Part shown: positions 19,072 through 29,457 of the stretch, one piece after another
Layout: every line of letters starts with the position of its first letter
Position numbering within the stretch: the first letter of the stretch is position 1
Source: Pelagomonas calceolata
Lineage: Eukaryota > Sar > Pelagophyceae > Pelagomonadales > Pelagomonadaceae
Direction: 5' to 3'
Assembly: GCA_918797485.1 (NCBI GenBank)
Contig: CAKKNE010000004.1
Coordinates: forward strand, 4,216,001-4,280,000
Length of the DNA stretch: 64,000 nucleotides
Position numbers and translations under genes: made by a program
The notes under the pieces: generated by a model
What the model saw: the letters and a program-made list of their open reading frames with translations, nothing else
The model's database searches: none
What the model was told of the DNA's origin: nothing

Positions 19072-19612
19072 GGTTGCGAGTTGAGCCTGTGTGGGGCGTT
19101 TGTGAGCTCTTTGCGCGTCGATGGCGTATTGCCTCTCGCTCGCGCTGTTGCGTAGCGCGTCGCCGCGCGGCCCACAGCAGCCGCTTAGTAGCGATTGCTT
19201 TGGTCTTTTGCAGCGACAGCCAGCGGCGGATGCCTCTCGCAGCTCTGCTTGCGCAGCGCGTCGCTGTCGCGGCGGCTCAGAGGAACTCGCTTTGGTCGGC
19301 CTTAAGCACGGCCTCTGGCGAACCCGCGAGCCGCTGCTTCGAAGCACGCGTGCTGGATGTCGTCTGTAGAAGTCCAGTGGTCTCTCCACGTCGATTTATT
19401 GCGGCACCGATGCGTACAAGGCAAATTTAGCCGAGCTGCTCGCCACTCGCAAACTCGTTTTAGCAAGTTTAGTGGCCCCGCTCGGCCCGCTCGAATCGCG
19501 CGATTTACACTCGTACCTTAGTCCTGGGACGTGTCTTGAGCGATACAGAGGACACTTGAATTTAAAAATTTTAGGGGAGCCAAATGCTGTCAAAGCCAAG
19601 TCTGCAGCCAAA
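19072..19612. promoter_or_regulatory. Divergent promoter region between RPL10 and a plastid-lumen-type gene
   Basis: 541 bp. The RPL10 side has a plain leader. A short AT-rich string (TTGAATTTAAAAATTTTAGG) lies 35 bp before the plus-strand start. No repeats or small genes recognised. Confidence 0.35.
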
Positions 19613-20284
19613 ATGGCGCAAGCAACACCGAATCGATGGCTTCGCTTGCTCTCTGCACTTGTTTTGACACGTACGCTGGGACTTGAACCGATGCCGCTGC
19701 GAAAAGCACCAACGGCGCGCCGAGCAGTCCTCCAGCACACCACTGCAGCCTTGCTCGCAGCCGCCGCGGCACCTGCATACGCAAACATCGGCGGCGCCGA
19801 CTACGTCATCGGCGGCGCCCGCCTCGCCGAATCCATATCCAGTGGAGAAGGCCAGGTCGAGGCGCGGCTGCCGCGCGACCAGGCCGAGGCCCTGGCGCGG
19901 GCGGCCACGGACTACGGGAGCATCGGCGAGGCCTTCGCTGCCGAGGACGGCGCGGCGGCCCAGCAGGTCCAGGCCTACTTTCGAAATGGAGGCGGCTACG
20001 ACGCGCTCGCCGACTCGATACAGGCCGTCACCCAGAACAAGGAGGCCTACCCCAAGTCCGTGCGCAAGGCCGGCGGCGCCTTCCTCGCGGCGACGGCGGC
20101 GACGCTCGAGAGTTATAATACCGGCGACTTCGAAAAAGCGCTGGTCCAGTACGAGTCCGCGCTCACAATTCTCGCGGGCTACTGCGCGCGCGTGGGCGTC
20201 GTGGCGGGCGCGCCCGTCGCGAAGCCGGCGAAGGGGCCCGTGACGCGGCGGACGTACCTGCCGGGGCCGTTCCAACTAATGTGA
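19613..20284 (+). CDS. Plastid thylakoid-lumen-type helical protein
   Basis: Encodes 223 residues from the ATG at 19613; the frame is open to 19472, but the earlier Met lacks targeting features. The N-terminus is layered: a signal-type stretch (NRWLRLLSALVLTRTLGLEP), a basic transit stretch, then RRAVLQHTTAALLAAAAAPA ending AYANIGG, which looks like a Tat-type lumen signal with twin Arg and an A-x-A cleavage site. The mature part of about 160 residues is wholly helical (GEAFAAEDGAAAQQVQAYF; SYNTGDFEKALVQYESALTI), recalling small extrinsic photosystem II proteins of the PsbQ/Psb31 kind. That assignment is only by overall shape. Confidence 0.65.
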   Translation: MAQATPNRWLRLLSALVLTRTLGLEPMPLRKAPTARRAVLQHTTAALLAAAAAPAYANIGGADYVIGGARLAESISSGEGQVEARLPRDQAEALARAATDYGSIGEAFAAEDGAAAQQVQAYFRNGGGYDALADSIQAVTQNKEAYPKSVRKAGGAFLAATAATLESYNTGDFEKALVQYESALTILAGYCARVGVVAGAPVAKPAKGPVTRRTYLPGPFQLM

Positions 20285-20684
20285 TGAATCCGTTCTCGAG
20301 TAGTCGCTTCGACGGCGTTCCGGCTTCCTGTTTATTGCTCCGGGCAACACGCAGTCGCGTCGACTGGCGTGAAGAGTGGCCCGCCCGTGCTCGGGCGAGG
20401 CCGCGCGGGGCCCAGCGTAGGGTCCTCGGAACAGTCCCGGACGGTGTTGTGCAGCGGCCTCCCCGTCGATCGACTGCCTGCAATTACTTTCTGAGGCTAG
20501 CGCACCGACACACTAGGCTCGCATTTAACTCGGCGCTGGGACAGCCACAGGCTGTGGCCCACTAAACGCGCTGCCCGAGCGGCACGAGACGGCCGCAGGG
20601 CATCCGTCGCACGGGCTCCGAGACCCCAGCACGGCGCCACTGCGAGCCACCATGCATAAACACCAGCACGCATAACCAGGCAGC
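20285..20684. promoter_or_regulatory. Intergenic region upstream of the giant EF-hand gene
   Basis: 400 bp between two plus-strand genes. I see no repeat, RNA gene or small gene here. Confidence 0.3.
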
Positions 20685-23600
20685 ATGGGCAGCCAGTTCT
20701 CGTCCGGCTTCGTGCCGTCCGAATTGAGGCAGCATGTGGAAAGACCCTTGGCGCGAGTCAAGGTCTTGTTTGATGCTTTCAAGAGACTGTGCCGGGACGA
20801 CTTCCAGAACAACGGCATGTTCATAACCCGAGACCAGTTCCAGCGGGTCTTCGACATGGACGTCGACGAGGCGCATCGCCATTTTGGATATTGGGATCGG
20901 GCGCGGCGCGGTCGTGTTAGTTCGGTGGAGCTGTGGGGCGCCATGGCGTTGTGCTGCGCGGAGCGCGAGGAGCTCAAGATCAATTTCTGCTTCTCGGAGT
21001 TGCTGGACCTCGATAAAGATGGTGCGCTCAATGAAGTTGAGTTAAGACTACTGCTGTCGAGTGTCTCGACGGGTGTCGCTCGACTCAAGCAGATCCGGGC
21101 GCCTCCGCCCGACTTGATTGATACTGTGGTGCAAGCAGCTTTTGAGCAAGCTATCAAGACCGAAGACGAGCTCGCATTGCAGGGCAAGATGGACCTGTAT
21201 AATTTTGGCATGTACCTGAAGGGCGACGATGACCTCCAAAAATATCTAGCGTCACTGGAACGAGAGGATTCCGGCGACAGTGAGGAGCTGTACAAGCAGC
21301 AAGCTGATTTACTGTTGGAGTTAGCTAAACTAGATGCGCGCCTCGATGAAATAGATGATGAGAGAGCCAGGGCGGAGCACGACAAGCGGTTGTACGAGGA
21401 CGAGCGGGGCGGCGACGTGCGCAAAGAGTTGGTTGTTGGTTTACGGGGTTTATACGACGAAGCGTCGTCGGACGATGAAGTCGAGGTGTTGCTGGGCGAC
21501 GGCGAAGCTAGATTGGCGAGTGCGGCGCGGAAGAAGGCCAAGGAGAGCGGGAGGGCGATGGTGATCGAGCAGGAAAAGACGTTTGTGACTGCGGGAGAGC
21601 CCGTGCACATCTCCAACAAATTACTAGCCAAGGCATACGCGTCGAAACAAACCACGACCTACTACAAGAATGAGGCTAAGCGCCGGAAAGCGCTGGAGCG
21701 GGAACGAGCTCTAAAAGTCGAGGGCGGATTGGCCTACTCGAAAAATCGTAAGGAGAAGATTGACACACCAACAAGCCCCCCGAGGCAAGCGTCGAAGCTC
21801 AACGCCCAGATGGAGCGACGAGCGCGGCGCAAGAAGGCCCTCGGGCCGCGGGCGGGCGACGACGGCGGGGACATATTTAAACGACTCGCGCGAAAGCCGG
21901 CCAAAGCTTTGGTGGGCAGTGACAAGGACGACAAGGAGAAAGCCATGCTGTTACATAAGTGGCGGACCTTCGAGCAGGGCATCGACGAGCTCGTGCGGCT
22001 CGATGTCGACTTGTTCGAGGATTTATTTGAAGCTTTGGCGGTGTTTATTACGGACGACGAGGCTCAGGAGGCGTTGAGGGTGATGCCCTGCAATGCTGTT
22101 GGTGCTTATTCATTGGATGCAGTGTTACAATGGCACCGCAATCGGCACGTACAAGAGCCGACGGGCAACGAAGCCATCCAGGCGGCCAAGACGAAGCTCG
22201 AGACGATCAAGGATTGGGTCAACAGAGCCGGCTCTATCCTAAGGAGGTGGTCCACGAATGTGAGGTCTCGGTTAGCCGCGAAGCGCGAGGAGATGCTCGC
22301 TCGTAGTGTAGTAGCGGTGCAAGAAGAAGAAGAAGATGAAGATGATGAGTCGGACTCCGACGCATCGGAAGCAGACACGGCGACGACGGCGTCGCAGTCC
22401 GTCAAACTACCTGTGATTGAAGGACCGCAGGAGATCGTCCCGGGACTCCGGGGCCAAGCGCCCCAAGCAACGTTTGACGATCCAAAGCAATTAGTATCAC
22501 CGGCCAAGTCCGAACAGTCCTACAAGCCCGAACCGACGCAGCCCTGCGCGGGGAACGCTTCCCTCAAAATAGGCGAGGGGGACGACCCTAAACTGACAGA
22601 ACCGAAGGCTTCGTTAAAATTCGCCTTGTTGCGCACATCAAGACCGCAACTCGGGCTGGGTGGCAAGAGCGGCCCCGACGCGTTGAACGACGCCATCGAC
22701 CAGGGTTTAAATGATACAAGGAAGCTAGATGTATCAGCTGCCGAATTGATCTCCGTAGATTATCGAAGGGCCTTGCAAGCGTTCCAAGGTGAATCATCGG
22801 CACCTAAAGAGCAGAAATCACCAGTCAAGCAGCCGCGGCCGACGACGGCAGCCTCACCGAGACGACCTAGAACCGGCATCGACGACTGGGATCCCGAGGG
22901 CCCCGAGCCTGCTAGATCCGTGTTTTGGGTCGATCTGCCCATCGACAAGGATGTAAGTGTGGAGAAAGTGGTCAGTGTCTCGAGGGAGATCGAAGCTACT
23001 GCCAGAATCATACCTCGAGATTATGCGAAGCATTACTTTGATCGGGTGAGGTGTGACGTGGTGGTCGCGCAACTCCCCATGAAAAGTAAGGGCAAACGTA
23101 AAAATGTAGCAGGTCAGAAGGTCGAGAAGCCCGTTTTGAGGGTGCAGGTGTTTTCCAGACATGATCCCCTGCAGATCGTCGAATCTGCTTTACCGGAAGA
23201 TGCGAGACCGTCGCAAATCCTAGGTACAATAACAGGTGTCTGTGATTTCAATCATACGTTGGCTGAGCTTGCGCATGAAGCGGCGAAGTACCACGACTTG
23301 GCGCCGCGGCTCTGGGGCCCGCAAGAAGTCGAGCTAGGTGACGAGAGTCCTACGTCCTTCCGAGAACGAATCAGGTTATTGAGGAAGCAGTTGCACGACG
23401 ACGCCGACGCCGTGGATGGGATGGACCAGGACGAGCTCCGAGATAGGCTAGAAAGGGAAGGTCACGCGTCGACCGGCGCCTTCGCGAGGGGTAGAGACAA
23501 AGATGGCAAGGAGAAGCAGCCCGGCAAGGTCGCGAGAGAGCGATTACGAGCCGTGCTCTACCGGAAAGCGGCGCGATTGGGATACGGGGAACTGTCCGAC

Positions 23601-26600
23601 TTTGGGGCGAAAGTCGCTTCTAGCATTTTCAGACGCTTCGACCCGGACAAGAGTGGGGGCATGGACTTCGACGAGTTCGCGGCCATGAGTCGGGAGTTGG
23701 GTGAGTTGGCGCCCTTGGACAGTGCCGAATATAAAAAGTCTCTATCAGCTTCAGACGTGCATCTGAAGACCGAGGAGCATGTGGACCCCAACACGCACAT
23801 GAAGCGCGTCAAGGTCATGGGCGTGTCTGTTCAAGGTTTCGTGGCTCGCTATGCTCGGAAAGGTTCTTTGGGTACGGACGCGGCTCTGCTGGGGTGTGGC
23901 TCGCTCGACGACCAGATCCAACTCATCAGTTCGATGCAGCTGGAGTTGGATGCGGACGCGGCCGGTCGCGTCGAAGCGGCTCTCGTGGCGCACGCTCGGA
24001 CCATGTCTACTGAAAGGGTACGGAGCTGGTGGCCGTTGCGGACGTTCTTCCCGCAGCCTCGTCAACAGCGCCGCGCGGCTCTACTAGAGTGGCTCGCCTT
24101 CTTCCTGAAGTTCTCGAAGGGCTGTTTCGTCGAAAGGACCGCTTCCCGATTGTCGGATGTGCTAGGGAAAGATACCGCACCGGACTGGCTCACGAGCCCC
24201 GGTTACTTGTTTTATGCCATCCACCAATTGAGGGAAACACTAGCTAGAGGAAACGAGGGCGTCATCCCGTTATTTAGGAACGCTCTACAAGAGCAATTCG
24301 GTTCCAGATGGACCTCCTTGCATGAAGACCTCGGTAGTTTACACGAACAAGTACCAGTAAGAGAGATGGTCACAGATCCATTGGGAGTACAGAAGCAGCT
24401 GGCCGAGGACGACCAGGTGTTTAATGCCATGGCTGGAGTGGCTGGTGTGGGGCGCTTCGACAGTAGGCGAGAAAAGGTCCAGGATTTGACTGGATTTTCT
24501 CATGTGAACGTCATGCGCGTCGCGGCGAAGGCGTCATCGATACAATTACGAGGCATCCCGGAGCCGACGGAGGAGGAGGCTGAACGAGCAAAGGAGCAGG
24601 CCGAGATACGAGCGGCGCAGGCCGCGATCTCGCCGGCCAAGTCGACAACTTCCCAGGCTTCGGACCTCGGCGAGGAGCACGACGTTTCACTATATGATGA
24701 AGCCTTCGAGCGGTTGTTATTAGGCGAGGAGAAGTTCCCTCCGAAGCCGGACGAAGATGACGTGGTTGTTGTGGGCGGTCTGAGCGCGAACGACCCGACG
24801 GCGGAGGAGGCCGAGGCGGACGAAAAGGAAGAACAGTTAAGGGCCCACGGGTCGAACCCCTTCTGCGACGAGGGGGCCCTACAACATTGTGCTCACTTGC
24901 AGACCGAGGTCGACGACTGCGAATCGGCTCTACAAAGGGAAAACATTCCTCCGTACGCGCGCGAGTCGCTCGAGCGGAGAAGAGACGCTCGTGTTCGCGA
25001 GTTGGCTTGTTATAGTGAAGCGTTCGAGCGGCGAGAGGTTTTGGCACTCGCACGAGCTTTGAGGTTTTACGACGGGCTCCGAGACATTGCCGCGGGCCCG
25101 TGCTCCTTTGGCTTTGGCACTCACACGCGGACAGTACGAGGTGAATTGGACGGCTTCCTGGATACGGTCAGACTCGGCAGATTACTTCCAGCGGGCATGG
25201 GCGAAGCCGCTGCCTTAGAACTGCACGAGGCGCAGGAAAAACGTAGAGCGACGGACCGCCTCCTCGAAGCTCAAAGGCGTATTTTGCACGAGAAGGAGCT
25301 CATGAGAAAGGCGGCGGAAGTCGCGGCCCAACGAGCGATCACCGCCGAGAAAAGAAGAGTGAGGAGAAGGTTCGTGGAAGAAGTGAGGTTATACGGCCGG
25401 GGCGAAAAGTACATGCGCGAAGCCTTGTTTTATGCGACCAAATATGGACCTACTGATAGTGTAGCGGACCGGAAACGGTTAGAGGCGGAGGAGTTGTGGC
25501 AGAAGCTCATCAAGGTCAGGAAAGAAAGAAGGGGTGATGTAAGTGTCGCGCACGCGGTATGTGTCTCGAATCTAGCGGTGCTAGTCGCCATCCGAGGCCG
25601 CGCAAATAAGTCCATGCTCCAATTACAGGAAGCCGTGGAGCAGGCCCAAGCTGCGATCGGATTGGCGGAACGAGCCCTGGAGGACCGGATCCGCGCCGAG
25701 GCCGCCTCGACGAAGTGCCTCTTCGAGATCTACCACCAAGCCTTACTGGACTGGGACAAGGCCTTTGCGATCCTCGCCGCGAACGAGGCGAAGCAAGATC
25801 ATAAGAGGCAGGCTAAAATTAGTCTGTTAGAGCGGGAACAGGCTTCACTACAAAAAGAAGAAACCGAGGACGAAGATCGAGTAGCGATCATCGAGGACCG
25901 TCTGAAGAGTCTAGCCAAGTCCCTGGAGAGCATGACGCAGCAGCGCTGGAACTCGAAGTTCGAGATTGATTCTTTCATAAAAACAAAGCCGGAGCGACCG
26001 CTCATAGAAGTGGAAAGGCACGAGGACGCGATGCTGGTACTAGCTGTGTGCATCGCGAACGAATTGCTGATCATCGAGGACATCGGGCCGCCGCCTGACA
26101 GTCAAGAAGATCTGAGACGGAACGTGCTGTGGCGGCAGTGCGTTGCTATATATGCTTGTGCGTCGGAGCGAGGCCGGTCGCAGCTCGACAACTTGAACAG
26201 GCGCTTCGCGCGACTGAGGGACGAGAACTACATGCCTGATGCGATGCCTTCTTCCTCAGACGACGACGACTCGGACGATGAATCAGATGAGTCCGTGGCA
26301 CCGGAGCCGGGGGACACGTTCGTCGACGAAACACCCTTATCAGAGATGTGGTACGAACGACATGCGGAGGATGATCCAGTGCCACCTCTGAATATACAAG
26401 GATGTGGTGTCGAGATAGGGGGCTTCTTCCCGCCCCCTTCTCCCTCTGCAATAAGGCAGGAGATGGAGGCGAAAATAATCGCCAAGGAACAGGAGAAGGA
26501 AACGAAGAAGCAGGAGGTCCTCCAGGAGAAGGAGCGCAACCGCAAGACCGAGGCCAAGATGCGGCGCATGCGCCGGCAAATGAGCATGATCACGGACTTC

Positions 26601-28388
26601 GACGAGGAGACGTTGCGCAAGTTGGAAAGGGTCGATCCGGCACGAGCACGGAGAATCAGGGCGAACATTGAACGCGAGAGAACGTTGGAGATCAAGCGGT
26701 TGCGGAACCTCGAGAAGGAGGAACGTAGAAGATTGAGGAAGGAGCGCGAGATGATGGCGCCGACGGCCTCTATTGATCCGTGCAGTCCGGTCCAGTCCAA
26801 GGAGGCCGCGGATTGCCAGCGGCAGATTGAGTTCATACGAGAATTGAAGGAGCAGAAGGCCTCGAAGAAAGAGATTAAGAAGGCTACGGAACACTTAAAG
26901 GAGCTCCAGGAGGTCCATAAGGAAGTACACGGCAAAATTTACGACGAGTGGGTTAGATTTAAGGGCTCGTACTGGGAGAACGTGCCTGGTCGAAGCAACA
27001 CGCCTACCCTCGATCGGGCCATTGAAAGGGTACTGGGTCGAAGACGATCGAGGGGCTCGCTGGGCGAACGGCCAGAGGCGCTGCAGAAGGCTCAAGATAG
27101 AGGTAGTGACATGCGGCGGTCGTCCTTCGAGGACAACCGCGACAAGATCTATGGACGGCCGACGCGGTTGGTGCGGCCCGAGCCGTCCTTCCAGCGCAAA
27201 CAGTCCGCTCGTAAAGATCTGATCAACTACGAGAAGCCTTCGCTCACAAAGCCGAGCACGTTATTACCTTCCTTATCACGGGCCGACAAGTACGCTATTG
27301 GATTACATACGGGGCACGACCGCCCCCAGAAGCGCATCCCGCCCTCCTTGTTCTCGCGCGTCGTCAAGAAGCTGCCTTCCCTGCTGCCGCGGGCGCCTTG
27401 TGCGAAGATAGACCATATCGAAGACGAGGCGTCGGTGGACTGGATCGGCGAGGCTCTGCGGCCGCCGGACGCGCCGGTCGACGGCGTCGTCGACGGCGTT
27501 GTCGTCGGCGAGGACGAAGCTCTGTCGCCGACGCCCTCGACGCCCGAGGAGTACTTGCCCCTGTCGGACGCGGCCGTCTGGAAGTTTCAGGCGCCGGCGC
27601 CGGCGCCGGCGCCGGCCGCCAGCGCGCCTCGGCACACGCCTGGGGTCACTTGGGGCTCCGACGTGTTCAGGGGCGCGGAGACACCGGAGACACCGAAGCG
27701 GCACATCTTCTTCGAGCCGCGGAGTCCTACGGACACCGACGGCGGCGCCTTCTCGCCGACGCCGTCCATGGCCGACCGCCCCGGGACCGGTGCGCGCCCC
27801 TGGACCGGTGCGGGGACCCCGACGCCGTCGATGTCGTTCTCGCCGTCTGGAGACATGTATGCCGCGCCGGCGCCTGCTTACACGCCGGGGCGCACGCCCG
27901 GCACTCCTGGCGTTAGGTGGAGTGACGATTTGCCCGGCGCGTCGTTTGGCGCATCAGACAGAGGCGTGGCGACTCCGACGCCGTCGATGGCGTACTCACG
28001 CGCGGCAACACCAGGGACGCCCACGCCGTCGATGGCCGATCGACCCTTGACTGGAGACATCTATGCCGCGCCGGCGCCTGCTTATACGCCTGGTCGCACG
28101 CCCGGCACGCCTGGTGTCCGGTGGAGCGATGACGTACCCGGCGCGTCGTTTGGCGCTTCGGACTTCAAGCGCGCGGCGACGCCTGGTACACCCACACCGT
28201 CCATGGCGTGCTCGCCGGACGAAATGCAGGACGACGACGATAGCATGGCGACAGCTGCCCAGGAGGCGCAGGACGATAGCCCCCCATGGCGGACGTTAGA
28301 CGATGAGGGCGCCTTCTCGCCGACGCCATCGATGACGGACCGGCCCCTGACCGGTGGGGGCCCCTCGGATGTAAATCACAACTGTTAG
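20685..28388 (+). CDS. Giant EF-hand/coiled-coil protein, probably N-myristoylated
   Basis: Encodes 2567 residues in one frame of 7.7 kb. The start MGSQFSSGFV fits the N-myristoylation rule (Gly2, Ser6), as in calcineurin B-like and NCS proteins. An EF-hand loop is clear at 108-119 (DLDKDGALNEVE), with a degenerate one near 70-82. A second pair lies near 985 (FDPDKSGGMDFDEF). Charged helices and coiled coil run through about 190-900 and 1200-2180 (heptads such as MRRMRRQMSMITDFDEETL). Residues about 1600-1720 have helix pairs that may be TPR-like. From about 2350 the chain is low-complexity, with repeated TPTPSM and two copies of a ~37-residue block starting YAAPAPAYTPGRTPGTP. It may be a calcium-sensing scaffold at a membrane or flagellum; that is inference. 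Confidence 0.8.
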   Translation: MGSQFSSGFVPSELRQHVERPLARVKVLFDAFKRLCRDDFQNNGMFITRDQFQRVFDMDVDEAHRHFGYWDRARRGRVSSVELWGAMALCCAEREELKINFCFSELLDLDKDGALNEVELRLLLSSVSTGVARLKQIRAPPPDLIDTVVQAAFEQAIKTEDELALQGKMDLYNFGMYLKGDDDLQKYLASLEREDSGDSEELYKQQADLLLELAKLDARLDEIDDERARAEHDKRLYEDERGGDVRKELVVGLRGLYDEASSDDEVEVLLGDGEARLASAARKKAKESGRAMVIEQEKTFVTAGEPVHISNKLLAKAYASKQTTTYYKNEAKRRKALERERALKVEGGLAYSKNRKEKIDTPTSPPRQASKLNAQMERRARRKKALGPRAGDDGGDIFKRLARKPAKALVGSDKDDKEKAMLLHKWRTFEQGIDELVRLDVDLFEDLFEALAVFITDDEAQEALRVMPCNAVGAYSLDAVLQWHRNRHVQEPTGNEAIQAAKTKLETIKDWVNRAGSILRRWSTNVRSRLAAKREEMLARSVVAVQEEEEDEDDESDSDASEADTATTASQSVKLPVIEGPQEIVPGLRGQAPQATFDDPKQLVSPAKSEQSYKPEPTQPCAGNASLKIGEGDDPKLTEPKASLKFALLRTSRPQLGLGGKSGPDALNDAIDQGLNDTRKLDVSAAELISVDYRRALQAFQGESSAPKEQKSPVKQPRPTTAASPRRPRTGIDDWDPEGPEPARSVFWVDLPIDKDVSVEKVVSVSREIEATARIIPRDYAKHYFDRVRCDVVVAQLPMKSKGKRKNVAGQKVEKPVLRVQVFSRHDPLQIVESALPEDARPSQILGTITGVCDFNHTLAELAHEAAKYHDLAPRLWGPQEVELGDESPTSFRERIRLLRKQLHDDADAVDGMDQDELRDRLEREGHASTGAFARGRDKDGKEKQPGKVARERLRAVLYRKAARLGYGELSDFGAKVASSIFRRFDPDKSGGMDFDEFAAMSRELGELAPLDSAEYKKSLSASDVHLKTEEHVDPNTHMKRVKVMGVSVQGFVARYARKGSLGTDAALLGCGSLDDQIQLISSMQLELDADAAGRVEAALVAHARTMSTERVRSWWPLRTFFPQPRQQRRAALLEWLAFFLKFSKGCFVERTASRLSDVLGKDTAPDWLTSPGYLFYAIHQLRETLARGNEGVIPLFRNALQEQFGSRWTSLHEDLGSLHEQVPVREMVTDPLGVQKQLAEDDQVFNAMAGVAGVGRFDSRREKVQDLTGFSHVNVMRVAAKASSIQLRGIPEPTEEEAERAKEQAEIRAAQAAISPAKSTTSQASDLGEEHDVSLYDEAFERLLLGEEKFPPKPDEDDVVVVGGLSANDPTAEEAEADEKEEQLRAHGSNPFCDEGALQHCAHLQTEVDDCESALQRENIPPYARESLERRRDARVRELACYSEAFERREVLALARALRFYDGLRDIAAGPCSFGFGTHTRTVRGELDGFLDTVRLGRLLPAGMGEAAALELHEAQEKRRATDRLLEAQRRILHEKELMRKAAEVAAQRAITAEKRRVRRRFVEEVRLYGRGEKYMREALFYATKYGPTDSVADRKRLEAEELWQKLIKVRKERRGDVSVAHAVCVSNLAVLVAIRGRANKSMLQLQEAVEQAQAAIGLAERALEDRIRAEAASTKCLFEIYHQALLDWDKAFAILAANEAKQDHKRQAKISLLEREQASLQKEETEDEDRVAIIEDRLKSLAKSLESMTQQRWNSKFEIDSFIKTKPERPLIEVERHEDAMLVLAVCIANELLIIEDIGPPPDSQEDLRRNVLWRQCVAIYACASERGRSQLDNLNRRFARLRDENYMPDAMPSSSDDDDSDDESDESVAPEPGDTFVDETPLSEMWYERHAEDDPVPPLNIQGCGVEIGGFFPPPSPSAIRQEMEAKIIAKEQEKETKKQEVLQEKERNRKTEAKMRRMRRQMSMITDFDEETLRKLERVDPARARRIRANIERERTLEIKRLRNLEKEERRRLRKEREMMAPTASIDPCSPVQSKEAADCQRQIEFIRELKEQKASKKEIKKATEHLKELQEVHKEVHGKIYDEWVRFKGSYWENVPGRSNTPTLDRAIERVLGRRRSRGSLGERPEALQKAQDRGSDMRRSSFEDNRDKIYGRPTRLVRPEPSFQRKQSARKDLINYEKPSLTKPSTLLPSLSRADKYAIGLHTGHDRPQKRIPPSLFSRVVKKLPSLLPRAPCAKIDHIEDEASVDWIGEALRPPDAPVDGVVDGVVVGEDEALSPTPSTPEEYLPLSDAAVWKFQAPAPAPAPAASAPRHTPGVTWGSDVFRGAETPETPKRHIFFEPRSPTDTDGGAFSPTPSMADRPGTGARPWTGAGTPTPSMSFSPSGDMYAAPAPAYTPGRTPGTPGVRWSDDLPGASFGASDRGVATPTPSMAYSRAATPGTPTPSMADRPLTGDIYAAPAPAYTPGRTPGTPGVRWSDDVPGASFGASDFKRAATPGTPTPSMACSPDEMQDDDDSMATAAQEAQDDSPPWRTLDDEGAFSPTPSMTDRPLTGGGPSDVNHNC
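27850..28166 (+). repeat. Internal coding tandem duplication
   Basis: Two ~110-bp copies (27850-27960 and 28050-28166) in the 3' end of the giant EF-hand gene encode YAAPAPAYTPGRTPGTPGVR, then WSDD(L/V)PGASFGASD. They are about 90% alike at DNA level, so the duplication is recent or homogenised. Shorter PTPSM units surround them. Confidence 0.85.
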
Positions 28389-28400
28389 TAGAACCTAGTG

Positions 28401-29111
28401 CTAGTGAACCTGCTGCACCCGGATCGTGCACTCGACCTTCGACCCGTCCATGCACGTCACGACGACGTCCAGCGAGCCCGTCGGGCAGAGCCGCGCGAGC
28501 GCCAGGCCCCGGACCATGTAGTCGTGCTCCTCCTGGACGACGGCGTGGGGCGCGCCGTTGATGTCCATCGTCAAAGGGGGCGACGCCGTCCAGGAGTCGT
28601 GCCTCCCCAGAATCACGTAGCCGCGCGCCGTCGCGTTCGCGCCGTCCGAGGGGTGGTGCGTCGGGTGCGCCGACGGCATGACGTTGTCGATGCCCTCCAA
28701 GATGCGCTTCGACGGTGCTGGAGGCGGCGGCGGTGGTGCACTCGTCTGCGGCAGGAACGCCGCGAAGACCTTGGAGAACGTCTCGATGTGCGGGTGGTCC
28801 CGCAGGACCTCGGCAGGGATGTCCTCGCAGTCGTTCAGCGACTTGACGGCCTCGGCGTCGCCCACGAATTTTAAAGTGCCGCCGCTGCGGATGAACACCT
28901 GTGGGTATTGCCCCCGCAGGTTCGAGAGCGCGAACATCTCCGAGCGGAGGGTTTTGTTGTTTGCGTCGACGCCGTCGATCTCTTCCACTTGAATCTTCTT
29001 GCCTCGAAAAATATTTCTGAGGTTTGCTTGGGCGCCTTCTACAATGGTTGTGGATGGCATGCTGGTGACCAGGAGCAGCACGGCGTCTGCGGTGGCTGCG
29101 AGCTCAGCCAT
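28401..29111 (-). CDS. SH3BGR/glutaredoxin-like protein
   Basis: Encodes 236 residues. Residues about 8-95 match the SH3BGR-like thioredoxin fold: ADAVLLLVTSMPSTTIVEGA, NIFRGKKIQVEEIDG, GQYPQVFIRSGGTLKFVGD. The Cys-x-x-Cys of glutaredoxins is replaced (SMPST), as in SH3BGRL proteins, so redox catalysis is unlikely. A Pro-rich linker (APPPPPPAPSKR) leads to a ~90-residue C-terminal domain (GYVILGRHDSWTASPPLTMD; GLALARLCPTGSLDVVVTC) that I cannot name. It converges with the giant EF-hand gene with only 12 bp between stops. Confidence 0.75.
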   Translation of the reverse strand: MAELAATADAVLLLVTSMPSTTIVEGAQANLRNIFRGKKIQVEEIDGVDANNKTLRSEMFALSNLRGQYPQVFIRSGGTLKFVGDAEAVKSLNDCEDIPAEVLRDHPHIETFSKVFAAFLPQTSAPPPPPPAPSKRILEGIDNVMPSAHPTHHPSDGANATARGYVILGRHDSWTASPPLTMDINGAPHAVVQEEHDYMVRGLALARLCPTGSLDVVVTCMDGSKVECTIRVQQVH

Positions 29112-29457
29112 GGTTGCGCTGGGCTGGTCAAGCGACCCGAAACTGTACTTTGAAACACTCTTGGGTTTGTGAGACGGCAGCTTATCCGAGCTCGCACACT
29201 CTGCGGAGTTATGGAATTCGTGCTAGCGGCCTATAAGACACTAGCACCAAGGAAGTATGAAAAAAAGTAGATTTTGGTCGCTCCACGCGTCTATAGGCAG
29301 CCAGAACTTCTCGGCAGACCCATAGAGGTCGCACCCGAAGTCAGCCGCAACGCCTGAGAGCGATTCCGCGCGTAGTAGCGCAGCCAGGAGCCGCAGAGAG
29401 CGTTCTCAAGGCGACCGGTGCGCGACGCCGGCGCGAGCCGGTCTCCACAAAGCAGTC
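29112..29457. promoter_or_regulatory. Divergent promoter region with stem-loop repeat
   Basis: 346 bp between the SH3BGR-like and CK1-like genes, holding a well-conserved stem-loop repeat at 29222-29245 about 110 bp upstream of the minus-strand start. Confidence 0.45.
29222..29245 (-). repeat. CTAG stem-loop repeat copy
   Basis: On the minus strand it reads GCTAGTGTCTTATAGGCCGC then TAGC, matching the consensus at all core positions except the base after GTGTCTTA. Confidence 0.85.

Noticed and set aside
18337-19155. 272-residue plus-strand frame opposite RPL10
   Set aside because: RPL10 is unmistakable on the minus strand; the opposite frame is its codon shadow.
20525-21655. 376-residue minus-strand Ser-rich frame overlapping the EF-hand gene start
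   Set aside because: Low-complexity, no targeting signal or domain, and explained by the other strand.
28391-28416. CTAG-like strings between the EF-hand and SH3BGR-like stops
   Set aside because: They lack the GTGTCTTAC core and the paired arms of the stem-loop repeat.
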